Shown: positions 42,712 to 51,305, numbered from the stretch's first letter. The stretch is 64,000 nt of DNA from Pseudomonas sp. PSE14 (GCF_029203285.1 NZ_CP115669.1:2790001-2854000), one strand, 5' to 3'. Numbers and translations are program-made. The notes: generated from the sequence alone by a model not told the origin.

Positions 42712-43908
42712 ATGGATTTTCAACCTGATGCCAATCTGCAGGCCTTCCGCGAGGAGGTCCGGGCGTTCATCGCGTCGCGCGTTCCGAAGGAACTGACGGG
42801 GCTGCCGCGCTGCACGCGTTCACCCCGCGATCAAGTGCTGCGCTGGCAGAAGCTGCTCAGTGAACAGGGCTGGAGCGCTCCCTACTGGCCCAAGGAGCAC
42901 GGCGGCAACGGCTGGACGGTGCAGCAGCAGCTGATCTTCGATGAAGAATGCGTCGCCCATGGCACGCCCACGCTCGATGGATTCGTGCACACCCTGCTAG
43001 GGCCGGTGTTGAATGTCTTTGCGACACAGGAGCAGCGTGACGAGCATCTGCCCGCGGTGTTCCGGGGTGAGCGCTTGTGGTGCCAGGGTTTTTCCGAGCC
43101 GGGTTCCGGATCGGACCTCGCGTCGCTGAAAACCCGCGCGGTGCGAGACGGCGATCATTACGTCGTCAACGGCCAGAAGATCTGGACCAGCTATGCCCAC
43201 GAAGCCGACTGGATCTTCCTGTTGGTGCGCACGGATACCGAAGTGAAGAAACAGGCGGGAATCAGCTTCCTGCTGGTGGACATGAAATCCCCGGGCGTGA
43301 GCGTGCGGCCGATTCGCAGCATCGACGATGCCCATCACCTGAATGAAACCTTCTTCGATAACGTCCGGGTTCCCGTCACGAATCTGGTGGGTGCGGAGGG
43401 CCAGGGTTGGGCCATTACCAAGTTCCTGCTCAATAACGAACACGCCTTTGCGGCGGACTTGCCCGCGCTCCGGCGCTATATGCGCGAACTCCGTGAGTTC
43501 GCCAGCAAATTGCCGGTGGACGGCACGCCGCTGATCGAGCGCCCGGAGTTCGCCTTGAAGCTGGCACGGCTGGATGCGGAGCTGCAAGCGATCGGGATGC
43601 TGGTGCAGCGGGTTGCGCAGTTGGAGCAGCGACACGATCCCTCATCGCCGATTCTGGGGTCGATGCTCAAGATGCGCGGTACGGAGTTGCAGCAGCGCCT
43701 CACCGAGGCGCAGGTCGAGGCACTGGGCAGCTATGGCGCCGTCGCCTATGCGCATCCGCATGCCGAGGCGCCGGAGCGGCCGTACCCCCTGCAGCAACTG
43801 GCGCGCGGCATTGCCAACGACATGTTCTTCCGTCGCGCTTCCACTATTTACGGCGGCACCAGTGAGGTGCAGCGCGGCATCATCGTCAAGATGCTGTTCC
43901 AACTTTGA
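42712..43908 (+). CDS. Acyl-CoA dehydrogenase, ChsE/FadE large-subunit-like
   Basis: A 398-aa acyl-CoA dehydrogenase of the group that forms heterotetramers on bulky CoA esters in steroid degraders. Motifs: YWPKEHGGNGW, FSEPGSGSDLASL (about 127-139), GQKIWTSYAHEADW and IYGGTSEVQRGI. The usual C-terminal Glu site holds Gly; Glu243 in LLNNEHAF lies where ChsE-type enzymes carry the catalytic base. CGGAGG is 5 bp before the ATG at 42712 (the ATG at 42709 is too close). The following gene supplies the small-subunit type. Codon use is visibly less GC-biased than in the neighbours (for example CTA and many T-ending codons), suggesting a different history. A decayed copy lies at 51106. Confidence 0.9.
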   Translation: MDFQPDANLQAFREEVRAFIASRVPKELTGLPRCTRSPRDQVLRWQKLLSEQGWSAPYWPKEHGGNGWTVQQQLIFDEECVAHGTPTLDGFVHTLLGPVLNVFATQEQRDEHLPAVFRGERLWCQGFSEPGSGSDLASLKTRAVRDGDHYVVNGQKIWTSYAHEADWIFLLVRTDTEVKKQAGISFLLVDMKSPGVSVRPIRSIDDAHHLNETFFDNVRVPVTNLVGAEGQGWAITKFLLNNEHAFAADLPALRRYMRELREFASKLPVDGTPLIERPEFALKLARLDAELQAIGMLVQRVAQLEQRHDPSSPILGSMLKMRGTELQQRLTEAQVEALGSYGAVAYAHPHAEAPERPYPLQQLARGIANDMFFRRASTIYGGTSEVQRGIIVKMLFQL

Positions 43909-43921
43909 TCAGGATGGGGTT

Positions 43922-45061
43922 ATGGACTTCGTATTGAATTCTGAGCAGCAGCTCCTCCAGGACAGCGTTCGACGCTATATCGACAAGCAGTACAGCTTCG
44001 AGGCGCGCACCGCGCTGGTAAAGGCCGGGCGCAACGGCAGCGCCGACAACTGGGGCATCTTCGCAGCCAATGGCTGGCTGATGGCCGCGCTGCCCGAGGA
44101 GCATGGCGGGTTGGGTGGCTCGGTGCTGGACAGCGTGATCATCGCCCAGGAGCTGGGCCGCGGCCTGGTACTGGAACCCTTCCTCGGTTGCGCCGTGCTG
44201 GCCGCACAGACGCTGCTGGCCAGCGCCGCCGAGGAACAGAAGGCACGTTTGCTGCCGCAACTGGCCGACGGCAGCCTGCGCATCGCGCTGGCCTACGCCG
44301 AGCCGGCTTCCCGTGGCATGCCGGAGCCTGTGGGCCTGGTCGCCGAGCCCCAGGGCCAGGGTTACCGCCTGAGCGGGCGCAAGACCCTGGTGCTGGGTGC
44401 GGTGGATGCCTCGGCGTTCATCGTCTCGGCCAGCATCCCCGGCGTGCCGGGCATCAGCCTGCTGCTGGTGGACGGCGCCAGTGCCGGCCTGGGTCGCCAG
44501 GCGCTGCGCCTGCATGACGACACCTGGGTCGAAGAACTGACCTTCGATGGTGTGCAGGTCGGCGCCGAGGCGCTGCTGGGCCAGCCCGGCCAGGGCCTGC
44601 CAGCACTGCGCGTGGGCCTGGCCCAGGGCACCGTGGTGCTCTGCGCCGAGCTGATCGGGGCGATGGAAAAAACCATCGAAGTCACCGCCGAATACCTCAA
44701 GGTTCGCCAGCAGTTCGGCGTGGCCATCGGTAGCTTCCAGGCCCTGCAGCACCGCATGGCCGACATGGCCGCCGAACTGGAACTGGCCCGCTCGATGCTG
44801 CACGGGGCGCTGGCCTCGCTGGCCAACGACGACGAGGCGACCCGGCAGAAGACCCTGTCGGCCACGAAGATGCTGGTCTGCCGCGCCGCCAAGTTCGTCT
44901 GCGGCCAGGGCATCCAGCTGCACGGCGGCATCGGCATGACCGAGGAATACCTGGTCGGCCACTACTACAAGCGCGCGATCGTCGCCGACCTGCAACTGGG
45001 CAGCAGCGACCGCCACGAAGCCGCCTGCGCCGCCGCCCTGCAGGCGGAACTGCGTGGCTGA
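43922..45061 (+). CDS. Acyl-CoA dehydrogenase, ChsE small-subunit-like
   Basis: A 379-aa acyl-CoA dehydrogenase fold protein whose N-terminus MDFVLNSEQQLLQDSVRRY and C-terminus HGGIGMTEEYLVGHYYKRA are typical of the partner subunit in ChsE-type heterotetramers. RQQFGVAIGSFQALQH is the FAD-contact block. The C-terminal catalytic Glu is not present: the segment reads VADLQLGSSDRHE. The AYAEPASRG block is a diverged form of the usual SEP motif. It begins 13 bp after the large-subunit-like gene, so co-translation and complex formation are likely (inference). Such pairs act on steroid or other branched side chains. Confidence 0.9.
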   Translation: MDFVLNSEQQLLQDSVRRYIDKQYSFEARTALVKAGRNGSADNWGIFAANGWLMAALPEEHGGLGGSVLDSVIIAQELGRGLVLEPFLGCAVLAAQTLLASAAEEQKARLLPQLADGSLRIALAYAEPASRGMPEPVGLVAEPQGQGYRLSGRKTLVLGAVDASAFIVSASIPGVPGISLLLVDGASAGLGRQALRLHDDTWVEELTFDGVQVGAEALLGQPGQGLPALRVGLAQGTVVLCAELIGAMEKTIEVTAEYLKVRQQFGVAIGSFQALQHRMADMAAELELARSMLHGALASLANDDEATRQKTLSATKMLVCRAAKFVCGQGIQLHGGIGMTEEYLVGHYYKRAIVADLQLGSSDRHEAACAAALQAELRG

Positions 45062-45088
45062 CGCCCCCAATCCTTGCGAGTGAAAACA

Positions 45089-45547
45089 ATGAAAAAGAGC
45101 TACGAAAGCATCGCGCAACTCAAGGCCCTGGTGGGCGAAGTCATCGGCAGCAGCGAGTGGCTGACCATCGACCAGGCGCGCATCAATACCTTTGCCGAGG
45201 CCACCGGCGACCACCAGTGGATTCACGTCGACCCCGAGCGCGCTGCCAAGGGGCCGTTCGGCAAGCCGATCGCCCATGGTTTCCTGACCCTCAGCCTGCT
45301 GCCGCCGCTGATGACCGACGCCTTCGAGATCCGCGACGTGAAGATGGGCGTCAACTACGGCCTGAACAAGGTGCGCTTCGTCCAGCCGGTGCCAGTGGAC
45401 AGCCGCGTGCGCGGGCACTTCCGGGTGCAGGCGTGGGAGCCGCTGGAGGGCAACGGCGCGCAGATCACCTACGAAATGACCATCGAGATCGAGGGTGCGG
45501 CCAAGCCGGCCTGCGTCGCCGAAGCCATCCTGCGGGTGTTCGCCTGA
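45089..45547 (+). CDS. MaoC-like (R)-specific enoyl-CoA hydratase
   Basis: A 152-aa hot-dog dehydratase of the MaoC family, predicted to hydrate an enoyl-CoA to the (3R)-hydroxyacyl-CoA. The hydratase-2 motif is FAEATGDHQWIHVD, with catalytic Asp41 and His46; PIAHGFLTLSLLPPL follows. The (R) product would suit the MFE2-type SDR encoded at 33143. The ATG at 45089 is preferred; a GTG at 45080 and one at 45074 are in frame, and the ribosome site is not strong. It lies between the dehydrogenase pair and the racemase gene. Confidence 0.93.
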   Translation: MKKSYESIAQLKALVGEVIGSSEWLTIDQARINTFAEATGDHQWIHVDPERAAKGPFGKPIAHGFLTLSLLPPLMTDAFEIRDVKMGVNYGLNKVRFVQPVPVDSRVRGHFRVQAWEPLEGNGAQITYEMTIEIEGAAKPACVAEAILRVFA

Positions 45548-45584
45548 GCCCCGTGGCCGGCGAACCGGAGTGCGAGAACCCATC

Positions 45585-46703
45585 ATGAGTCAAGAACAAC
45601 AACCCCGCGGCCCGCTGCACGGGCTGCGCATCCTGGAGATCGCCGGCCTGGGGCCGGCGCCGTTCTGCGGCATGCTGCTGGCCGACCTGGGCGCCGACGT
45701 GGTGCTGGTGGACCGCCAGCAGGCCGGTCCCGAGGACCTCGACCTGGAGCGCCACGCCGTGACCAACCGCGGCAAACGTTCCATCGCCGTGGACCTGAAG
45801 AGCCCAGAGGGCGTGGCCACCGTGCTGGACCTTGTGGCCAACTGCGACGCGCTGTTAGAAGGCATGCGCCCGGGCGTGATGGAACGCCTGGGTCTGGGCC
45901 CGGAGGTCTGCCTGCAACGCAACCCGGCGCTGGTCTACGGCCGCATGACCGGCTGGGGCCAGGAAGGGCCGCTGGCCCAGGCGGCCGGCCATGACCTCAA
46001 CTACATCGCGCTCTCCGGCGCGCTGTGGTGGTCCGGGCAGCCGGGCGAGGCGCCGATGACGCCGCCCAGCCTGGTCGGCGACATCGGTGGCGGCGCGCTG
46101 TACCTGGCGGTGGGCATCCTCGCCGGGGTCATGAACGCCCGCGCCACCGGCCAGGGCCAGGTGGTGGACGCCGCCATCGTCGATGGCAGCGCGCACATGC
46201 TGAACCTGATGCTCGGCCTGAAGTCGGCCGGGCAGATGCACAACGAACGCGGCCGCAGCCTGCTGGACGGCCCGCACTGGTACCGGACCTATCGCTGCGC
46301 CGACGGCCACTTCATCTCCGTGGGGTCGGTGGAGCCGCGCTTCCACAAGCTGTTGCTGGAGAAGCTGGGCCTGGCTGACGATCCGCACTACGCCAACGCC
46401 TACGATCCGTCGCGCTGGGAGACGCTGCACCAGGGCTTCGCCGAACTGTTCGCCACCCGCACCCGCGACCAGTGGTGCGAGCTGCTCGAAGGCAGCGACG
46501 CCTGCTTCGCCCCGGTGCTGGACATCGACGAAGCCGCGCAGCACCCGCACATGACCGCGCGGGGCGTCTATTCGCGGGTCGACGGTGTGCTGCAGGCCAA
46601 CCCGGCGCCGCGCTTCTCGGCGACCCCGGCGGCCGCACCGGGGCCCGTGCCGGTGCGCGGCGCGGCCGGCGAGGAGATTTTGCGCGACTGGAACCTGCGC
46701 TGA
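45585..46703 (+). CDS. Alpha-methylacyl-CoA racemase (CaiB/BaiF family)
   Basis: A 372-aa family III CoA-transferase fold protein of the AMACR type. The racemase-type catalytic pair appears as His in AAGHDLNYIALSGAL and Asp in LVGDIGGGALYLAVG, and the N-terminal GLGPAPFCGMLLADLGADV is characteristic. It would convert (2R)- to (2S)-methylacyl-CoA so that alpha-methyl-branched chains can enter beta-oxidation. This is the best single clue that the substrate is methyl-branched (isoprenoid or sterol side chain). It sits between the MaoC and ligase genes in the operon from 41512. CoA-transferase activity is a less likely alternative. Confidence 0.9.
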   Translation: MSQEQQPRGPLHGLRILEIAGLGPAPFCGMLLADLGADVVLVDRQQAGPEDLDLERHAVTNRGKRSIAVDLKSPEGVATVLDLVANCDALLEGMRPGVMERLGLGPEVCLQRNPALVYGRMTGWGQEGPLAQAAGHDLNYIALSGALWWSGQPGEAPMTPPSLVGDIGGGALYLAVGILAGVMNARATGQGQVVDAAIVDGSAHMLNLMLGLKSAGQMHNERGRSLLDGPHWYRTYRCADGHFISVGSVEPRFHKLLLEKLGLADDPHYANAYDPSRWETLHQGFAELFATRTRDQWCELLEGSDACFAPVLDIDEAAQHPHMTARGVYSRVDGVLQANPAPRFSATPAAAPGPVPVRGAAGEEILRDWNLR

Positions 46704-46791
46704 GCGGACCACCCAGGCGCGGCCGCAACGCCGCGCCCCACGCCGCCGGGCGGTGACTTCCGGCGGCGCTGAAACGCTTTAGGAGCGATGC

Positions 46792-48459
46792 ATGGACAAC
46801 AACAATACGACGACCTTGCTCCATCGATTCCTCCACTGGGAGGAGACCCTGCCCGACGCCGTCTACCTGAGCCAGCCGGTGGGTGAGGACGTATTCGACT
46901 ACAGCTGGCGCGAAGTCGGCGACCAGGCCCGGCGCATGGCCGCCTACCTGCGCGGCCTGGACCTGCCGGCGGGCAGCGCCGTGGCCATCCTCGGCAAGAA
47001 CAGCGCGCACTGGATAATGGCCGACCTGGCCATCTGGATGGCCGGCCACGTTTCGGTGCCGCTCTATCCGACCCTCAGCGTCGAATCCCTGGCCTATGTG
47101 CTGGATCACGCCAACGTGCGGCTGGCCTTCATCGGCCGCCTGGACGTCTGGGACGAGGGCCGCCAGGCCGCCGTCGCGGGAGTGCCGCAAGTTGCCCTGC
47201 CGCTGGCGCCGGCGCTGCAGGCGCCGAGCTGGGAAAAACTGGCCGCCAGCCACGCGCCCTTGCGCGAGCTGAGCCTGCCGCGTCCCGAGCAGCTCGCCAC
47301 CATCATCTACACCTCCGGCACCACCGGCATGCCCAAGGGCGTGATGCACAGCTTCGGCAGCATGTACACCTACGCGCAGCTGGGCGGCGGCGACTTCTGC
47401 CAGCTGACGCCCGACGACAGCATGCTGTCCTACCTGCCCCTGGCGCACGCCGCCGAGCGTTCGTCGGTGGAGTCCAACTCGCTCTGCCACGGTGTGCGGG
47501 TGCTGTTCAACGAAAGCCTGGAGACCTTTGCCCGCGACCTCTGCCGGGCGCGGCCGACGGTGTTCATTTCCATGCCACGACTGTGGACCAAGTTCTACCA
47601 GAGCGTCTGCGCCAGGCTCGGCCACGAGCAGCGCGAGGCCCTGGCCGGCCCCGACGCGGGGCCGCTGAAGCGGCAGATCCTCGGCATGCTCGGCCTGGAC
47701 CGCACGCGCATCGCCTTCACCGGTTCGGCGCCGCTGCCGGCGGAGATCGTCGACTGGTACCGCAACCTCGGCCTGGAGCTGCTGGAGGTCTACGGCATGT
47801 CGGAGAACTTCTGCTACTCGCATTACAGCCGGCCGGGCCAGGTGCGCCTGGGCTACGTCGGCCAGGCCCTGCCCGGGGTGGAGTGCCGGCTTTCGGCGGA
47901 AGGCGAAATCCTGGTGCGCAGCCGGACCCAGATGATGGGCTACTACCGCGACCCGGAACTCACCGCGCAGACCCTGACCGAGGACGGCTTCTTCCACACC
48001 GGCGACCGTGGCGAGCTGGACGAGCAGGGCCGGTTGCGGATCACCGGGCGGCTCAAGGAACTGTTCAAGACGAGCAAGGGCAAGTACGTCGCGCCCGGAC
48101 CGGTGGAGAACCGCCTGGTCAACGACCTGGTGGAAGCCGCCTGCGTCACCGGCATGGGCCAGCCGCAGCCGTTCGCCTTGCTGCTGCTGTCACCCGACGG
48201 GCGTACGCGGCTGACCGATGACGCCGGGAGGGAGACCCTGCGCGGCGAGCTGTTGGCGCTGCTGGAGCAGGTCAACTCGAGCCTCGAAGCCCACGAGCAG
48301 CTGGACTATCTCGTGGTGGTCAAGGACGTCTGGACGGTCGACAACGGCTTCCTCACCCCGACGCTGAAGATCAAGCGCAGCGTCATCGAGGACCAGTACC
48401 AGCACCGCGCGGCCGCCTGGTTGGCGGCGGGCGAGCCGATCCTCTTCGAAGCGTCCTGA
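46792..48459 (+). CDS. AMP-dependent acyl-CoA synthetase 2 (long-chain type)
   Basis: A 555-aa adenylate-forming ligase of the long-chain acyl-CoA synthetase (ACSL/ACSBG) type. Motifs: IIYTSGTTGMPKG (about 170-182), EVYGMSENF, HTGDRGELDEQG and GRLKELFKTSKGKYVAP; the C-terminal Lys is in TLKIKRS. AGGAG is 6 bp before the ATG at 46792. It is last in the operon from 41512, giving activation, racemisation, dehydrogenation, hydration and thiolysis in one transcript. It is a different subfamily from the ligase at 31427, so the two probably act on different acids or stages. Confidence 0.93.
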   Translation: MDNNNTTTLLHRFLHWEETLPDAVYLSQPVGEDVFDYSWREVGDQARRMAAYLRGLDLPAGSAVAILGKNSAHWIMADLAIWMAGHVSVPLYPTLSVESLAYVLDHANVRLAFIGRLDVWDEGRQAAVAGVPQVALPLAPALQAPSWEKLAASHAPLRELSLPRPEQLATIIYTSGTTGMPKGVMHSFGSMYTYAQLGGGDFCQLTPDDSMLSYLPLAHAAERSSVESNSLCHGVRVLFNESLETFARDLCRARPTVFISMPRLWTKFYQSVCARLGHEQREALAGPDAGPLKRQILGMLGLDRTRIAFTGSAPLPAEIVDWYRNLGLELLEVYGMSENFCYSHYSRPGQVRLGYVGQALPGVECRLSAEGEILVRSRTQMMGYYRDPELTAQTLTEDGFFHTGDRGELDEQGRLRITGRLKELFKTSKGKYVAPGPVENRLVNDLVEAACVTGMGQPQPFALLLLSPDGRTRLTDDAGRETLRGELLALLEQVNSSLEAHEQLDYLVVVKDVWTVDNGFLTPTLKIKRSVIEDQYQHRAAAWLAAGEPILFEAS

Positions 48460-48472
48460 ACGCCCCTCCCGG

Positions 48473-48518
48473 CCCCTCCGTAGATGGGGGGGAGGGCCCG
48501 GGGCGGGCCCGGTACTGT
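48473..48518 (+). promoter_or_regulatory. MalT-box-like promoter before dehydrogenase (site 7)
   Basis: CCCC (48473-48476), 9-bp spacer, GGGGGGGAGGG (48486-48496), then TACTGT (48513-48518), 27 bp from the first G. It lies in the 160-bp gap before the dehydrogenase at 48620. Confidence 0.6.
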
Positions 48519-48619
48519 CGAGTCCATGCCCGGTGGCTGCCTCAAGCGCAGCGCCGGGCTCCGCGAGAAGGCCGCCACGTCGAGCGGTGGCGGTCACGAC
48601 AGTACAAGGAGCAGGACCG

Positions 48620-49774
48620 ATGAAAGTCAATTTGCCGAGCCAGGAACAGAAGCTGGCGGTGGAGAGTTTCCGCAAGTACCTGGAGGCGGAAGTCCGCCCC
48701 GTGGTGCGGGAGTTCCGCGACCAGCACATCCCCAAGGCGCGCATGCGCGAGATCACCCAGGGCATCGCCGAGTTCGGTCTGCCCGGGGTCAGCGTGGCGG
48801 AGGAACACGGCGGCCTCGGGCTGTCGCTGGTCACCGAGGCCATGCTGTTCGAGGAACTCTGCGCGGTGTCGGTGGATGTCGGCCTGTGCGTGATGATCAA
48901 CAAGGGCATGGCGGTCACCCTGGCCGAGCTGCCCCCGTCGCAGGCGCACCTGCGCGAGCGCTACCTGGCCGACATCATGGCCGGACGGACCTTCGGCGGC
49001 TTCTGCATCAGCGAGCCGGACGTGGGCTCCAACGTCATCGACATCAAGGCCACCGGCAAGCGCGATGGCGACAGCTTCATCGTCAACGGCGAGAAGACCT
49101 GGATCTCCAACGGCCACTACTCGGACTTCCTGATCACCACCGTGCGCACCGGCCCCAACGAGCTGTCGCACATCCTGGTGGACCGGGAGGAGCACGGCTA
49201 CCAGAGCGCCAACATCGACAAGATCGCCCTCAACGGCCAGTCCACCGCGCAGGTGTTCTTCGACCAGGTGCGGGTGCCGGCGCGCAACGTCGTGTGGGAG
49301 GAGGGCTCGGGCCTGAAGAACACCATGAAACTGTTCGAGAAGGCCCGCGCCAACGTCGGCATGCTCTCGGTGGGGCTGATGCGCGCGGCGCTGGAAGCGT
49401 CGATCCGCTATTCCCAGGAGCGCCACCAGTTCGGCAAGCCGATCGCCGCGCACCAGCTGGTGGCGGCCAAGATCGCGGAGATGGCGACCCTGCTCGATGC
49501 CGCGCGGCTGATGTGTTTCCGCGCCTTCTCGATGATGGATGAAGGGGTGCGGTGCGACGTACAGTCGTCGATGTCCAAGTGGTTCGCCACCGAGATGGCG
49601 GTGAAGGTGTGCCGCGACGCGGTGCAACTGCACGGCGGCAACGGCCTGACCAAGGAGTTCGACGTCGAGCGCCTGGCCCGCGAAGCCATCGTCATCCCGA
49701 TTCCGGACGGCACCACCGAGATCCAGAAGCTGATGATCTCCCGTGCCCTGACCGGCATCTCGGCGTTCGTCTGA
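48620..49774 (+). CDS. Acyl-CoA dehydrogenase with Asp at the catalytic Glu position
   Basis: A 384-aa acyl-CoA dehydrogenase with intact SEPDVGSN (about 133-140), GEKTWISNG, RHQFGKPI and HGGNGLTKEF motifs. At the position of the usual catalytic Glu the sequence is PIPDGTTEIQ, i.e. Asp363 replaces Glu. The paralogue at 20567 has the same Asp but has lost the other motifs. Either Asp acts as base, or the enzyme uses another residue. AAGGAG precedes the ATG at 48620. It is a single-gene unit with its own MalT-box-like promoter, between the ligase and the twin thiolase. Confidence 0.92.
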   Translation: MKVNLPSQEQKLAVESFRKYLEAEVRPVVREFRDQHIPKARMREITQGIAEFGLPGVSVAEEHGGLGLSLVTEAMLFEELCAVSVDVGLCVMINKGMAVTLAELPPSQAHLRERYLADIMAGRTFGGFCISEPDVGSNVIDIKATGKRDGDSFIVNGEKTWISNGHYSDFLITTVRTGPNELSHILVDREEHGYQSANIDKIALNGQSTAQVFFDQVRVPARNVVWEEGSGLKNTMKLFEKARANVGMLSVGLMRAALEASIRYSQERHQFGKPIAAHQLVAAKIAEMATLLDAARLMCFRAFSMMDEGVRCDVQSSMSKWFATEMAVKVCRDAVQLHGGNGLTKEFDVERLAREAIVIPIPDGTTEIQKLMISRALTGISAFV

Positions 49775-49796
49775 ACGCCCCTGGCCGGCGCCGATC

Positions 49797-49841
49797 CGTC
49801 CTGTTGGGGAGGGGAGGCGTCGACCGCCGGGCGCCTATGCT
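49797..49841 (+). promoter_or_regulatory. MalT-box-like promoter before twin thiolase (site 8)
   Basis: GGGGAGGGGAGG (49806-49817) preceded by CCTGTT, then TATGCT (49836-49841), 30 bp from the first G. The left C-arm is weak here. The -10 hexamer is the same as in site 6, and the downstream thiolase genes are twins, so the promoter was probably duplicated with the gene. Confidence 0.62.
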
Positions 49842-49912
49842 CGACCCCGGCACGGCGCGCCGGCCGCAAGGCAAGCGGGCCACGGACCTACCAGAACTGA
49901 GGACAAGCACAG

Positions 49913-51094
49913 ATGAGTCAGAAAGTCGTAGTCGCCGGCGTCGGCATGATCCCGTTCATGAAGCCGGGGCAGAACGAGACTTACGTGGCCATGGGCGAGC
50001 AGGCCGTGCGCCTGGCGCTGGCCGATGCCGGCGTCGGCTACGAGTCGATCCAGCAGGCCTACGCCAGCTACATCTACGGCGACTCCACCTCGGGCCAGCG
50101 GGCGCTCTACAACGTCGGCATGACCGGCATCCCGGTGATCAACGTCAACAACAACTGCGCCAGCGGTTCCACCGCGCTGTACCTGGCCAACCAGGCGATC
50201 GCCGGCGGCATGGCCGAGGTGGTGCTGGCGGTGGGCTTCGAGCAGATGAACCCCGGCGCGCTGGGCGACACCTTCCATGACCGCCCGTCACCGGCCGACC
50301 TGTTCCTGCGCCAGGCCGAGCGCGTACCCGAGGCCGCGGGGCTGCCCGCCGCGCTGCGCATCTTCGGCAGCGCCGGACTTGAGCACATGAAGCGCTTCGG
50401 CACGCCTCTGGAAACCTTCGCCAAGATTCGCGCCAAGGCCAGCCGCCACGCGGCGAACAACCCCAAGTCGGTATTCCGCAAGGTGGTGACCGCCGAGGAC
50501 GTGCTGGCTGATCAGGTCCTCTGGCCCGGCGTGATGACCCGCCTGATGGCCTGCCCGCCGACCTGCGGCGCGGCGGCGGTGGTGCTGTGCAGCGAGGCCT
50601 ACGCCAAGCGCCACGGCCTTGACGGCAGCGTGTGGATCGCCGGCCAGGCGCTGACCACCGACGGCCCGGAGACCTTCGGCGACGACCTGCGCAACATTGC
50701 CGGCTATTCCATGTCGCGGGCGGCTGCGCAGCAGGTCTACGAGCAGGCCGGCCTCGGCGCCGAGGACGTCAACCTGGTGGAGCTGCATGACTGCTTCGCC
50801 CATAACGAATTGCTGACCTACGAGGCCCTGGGCCTGTGCCCGGAAGGTGGCGCGCAGAAGTTCGTCGACGACGGCGACAACACCTACGGCGGCCGCTACG
50901 TGGTCAACCCGTCCGGCGGCCTGCTGTCCAAGGGCCACCCGATCGGCGCCACCGGCCTTGCGCAATGCACCGAGCTGGTCCAGCAGCTGCGCGGCCAGGC
51001 CGAACAGCGCCAGGTGGAAGGCGCGCGCGTGGCCTTGCAGCACAATATCGGCATCGGTGGTGCTTGCGTGGTCACCCTGTACCGCAACGACTGA
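49913..51094 (+). CDS. SCP2-type thiolase 3 (twin of 41512)
   Basis: A 393-aa thiolase nearly the same as that at 41512: Cys82 in NNNCASGSTAL, VELHDCFAHNE, GHPIGATG. Differences cluster in residues 110-150 (MNPGALGDTFHDRP versus MVPGAIPSSFADRP) while both ends are almost identical in DNA, suggesting recent duplication or gene conversion. It has its own MalT-box-like promoter. Immediately downstream is the remnant of a dehydrogenase gene that corresponds to the intact one after the first thiolase, so a thiolase-dehydrogenase block was copied and then partly lost. Confidence 0.93.
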   Translation: MSQKVVVAGVGMIPFMKPGQNETYVAMGEQAVRLALADAGVGYESIQQAYASYIYGDSTSGQRALYNVGMTGIPVINVNNNCASGSTALYLANQAIAGGMAEVVLAVGFEQMNPGALGDTFHDRPSPADLFLRQAERVPEAAGLPAALRIFGSAGLEHMKRFGTPLETFAKIRAKASRHAANNPKSVFRKVVTAEDVLADQVLWPGVMTRLMACPPTCGAAAVVLCSEAYAKRHGLDGSVWIAGQALTTDGPETFGDDLRNIAGYSMSRAAAQQVYEQAGLGAEDVNLVELHDCFAHNELLTYEALGLCPEGGAQKFVDDGDNTYGGRYVVNPSGGLLSKGHPIGATGLAQCTELVQQLRGQAEQRQVEGARVALQHNIGIGGACVVTLYRND

Positions 51095-51105
51095 CGGGGG
51101 CCGTG

Positions 51106-51271
51106 ATGGATCCAACCTGATGCCGGGCTCGAGGCGTTCCGTCAGGAGGTCCGCGACTTCCTGCCGGCGCGCACCGACACCGACGTGACGAAGCAGGTCG
51201 GTATCAGCTTCCTGCCGGTGCGCATGAAGAGCCCGGAAGTCAGCGTCGCCAAGGCGCCGTTCCGGCTCTAG
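51106..51271 (+). pseudogene. Remnant of a ChsE-type acyl-CoA dehydrogenase gene
   Basis: After the ATG-GAT at 51106 two bases are missing relative to the intact gene at 42712, which shifts the frame to a stop at once. From 51113 the correct frame reads QPDAGLEAFRQEVRDFLPAR, matching residues 4-23 of that protein (QPDANLQAFREEVRAFIASR). It then jumps at 51176 to DTDVTKQVGISFLPVRMKSP, matching residues 175-194. About 150 codons are deleted, and a TAG closes the frame at 51269. The spacing from the thiolase stop is the same as for the intact pair. It is a clear decayed copy and cannot be functional. Confidence 0.9.
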
Positions 51272-51305
51272 ACAACGCCTGCAAGCCCCGTTCGACCCGC
51301 GCTTG

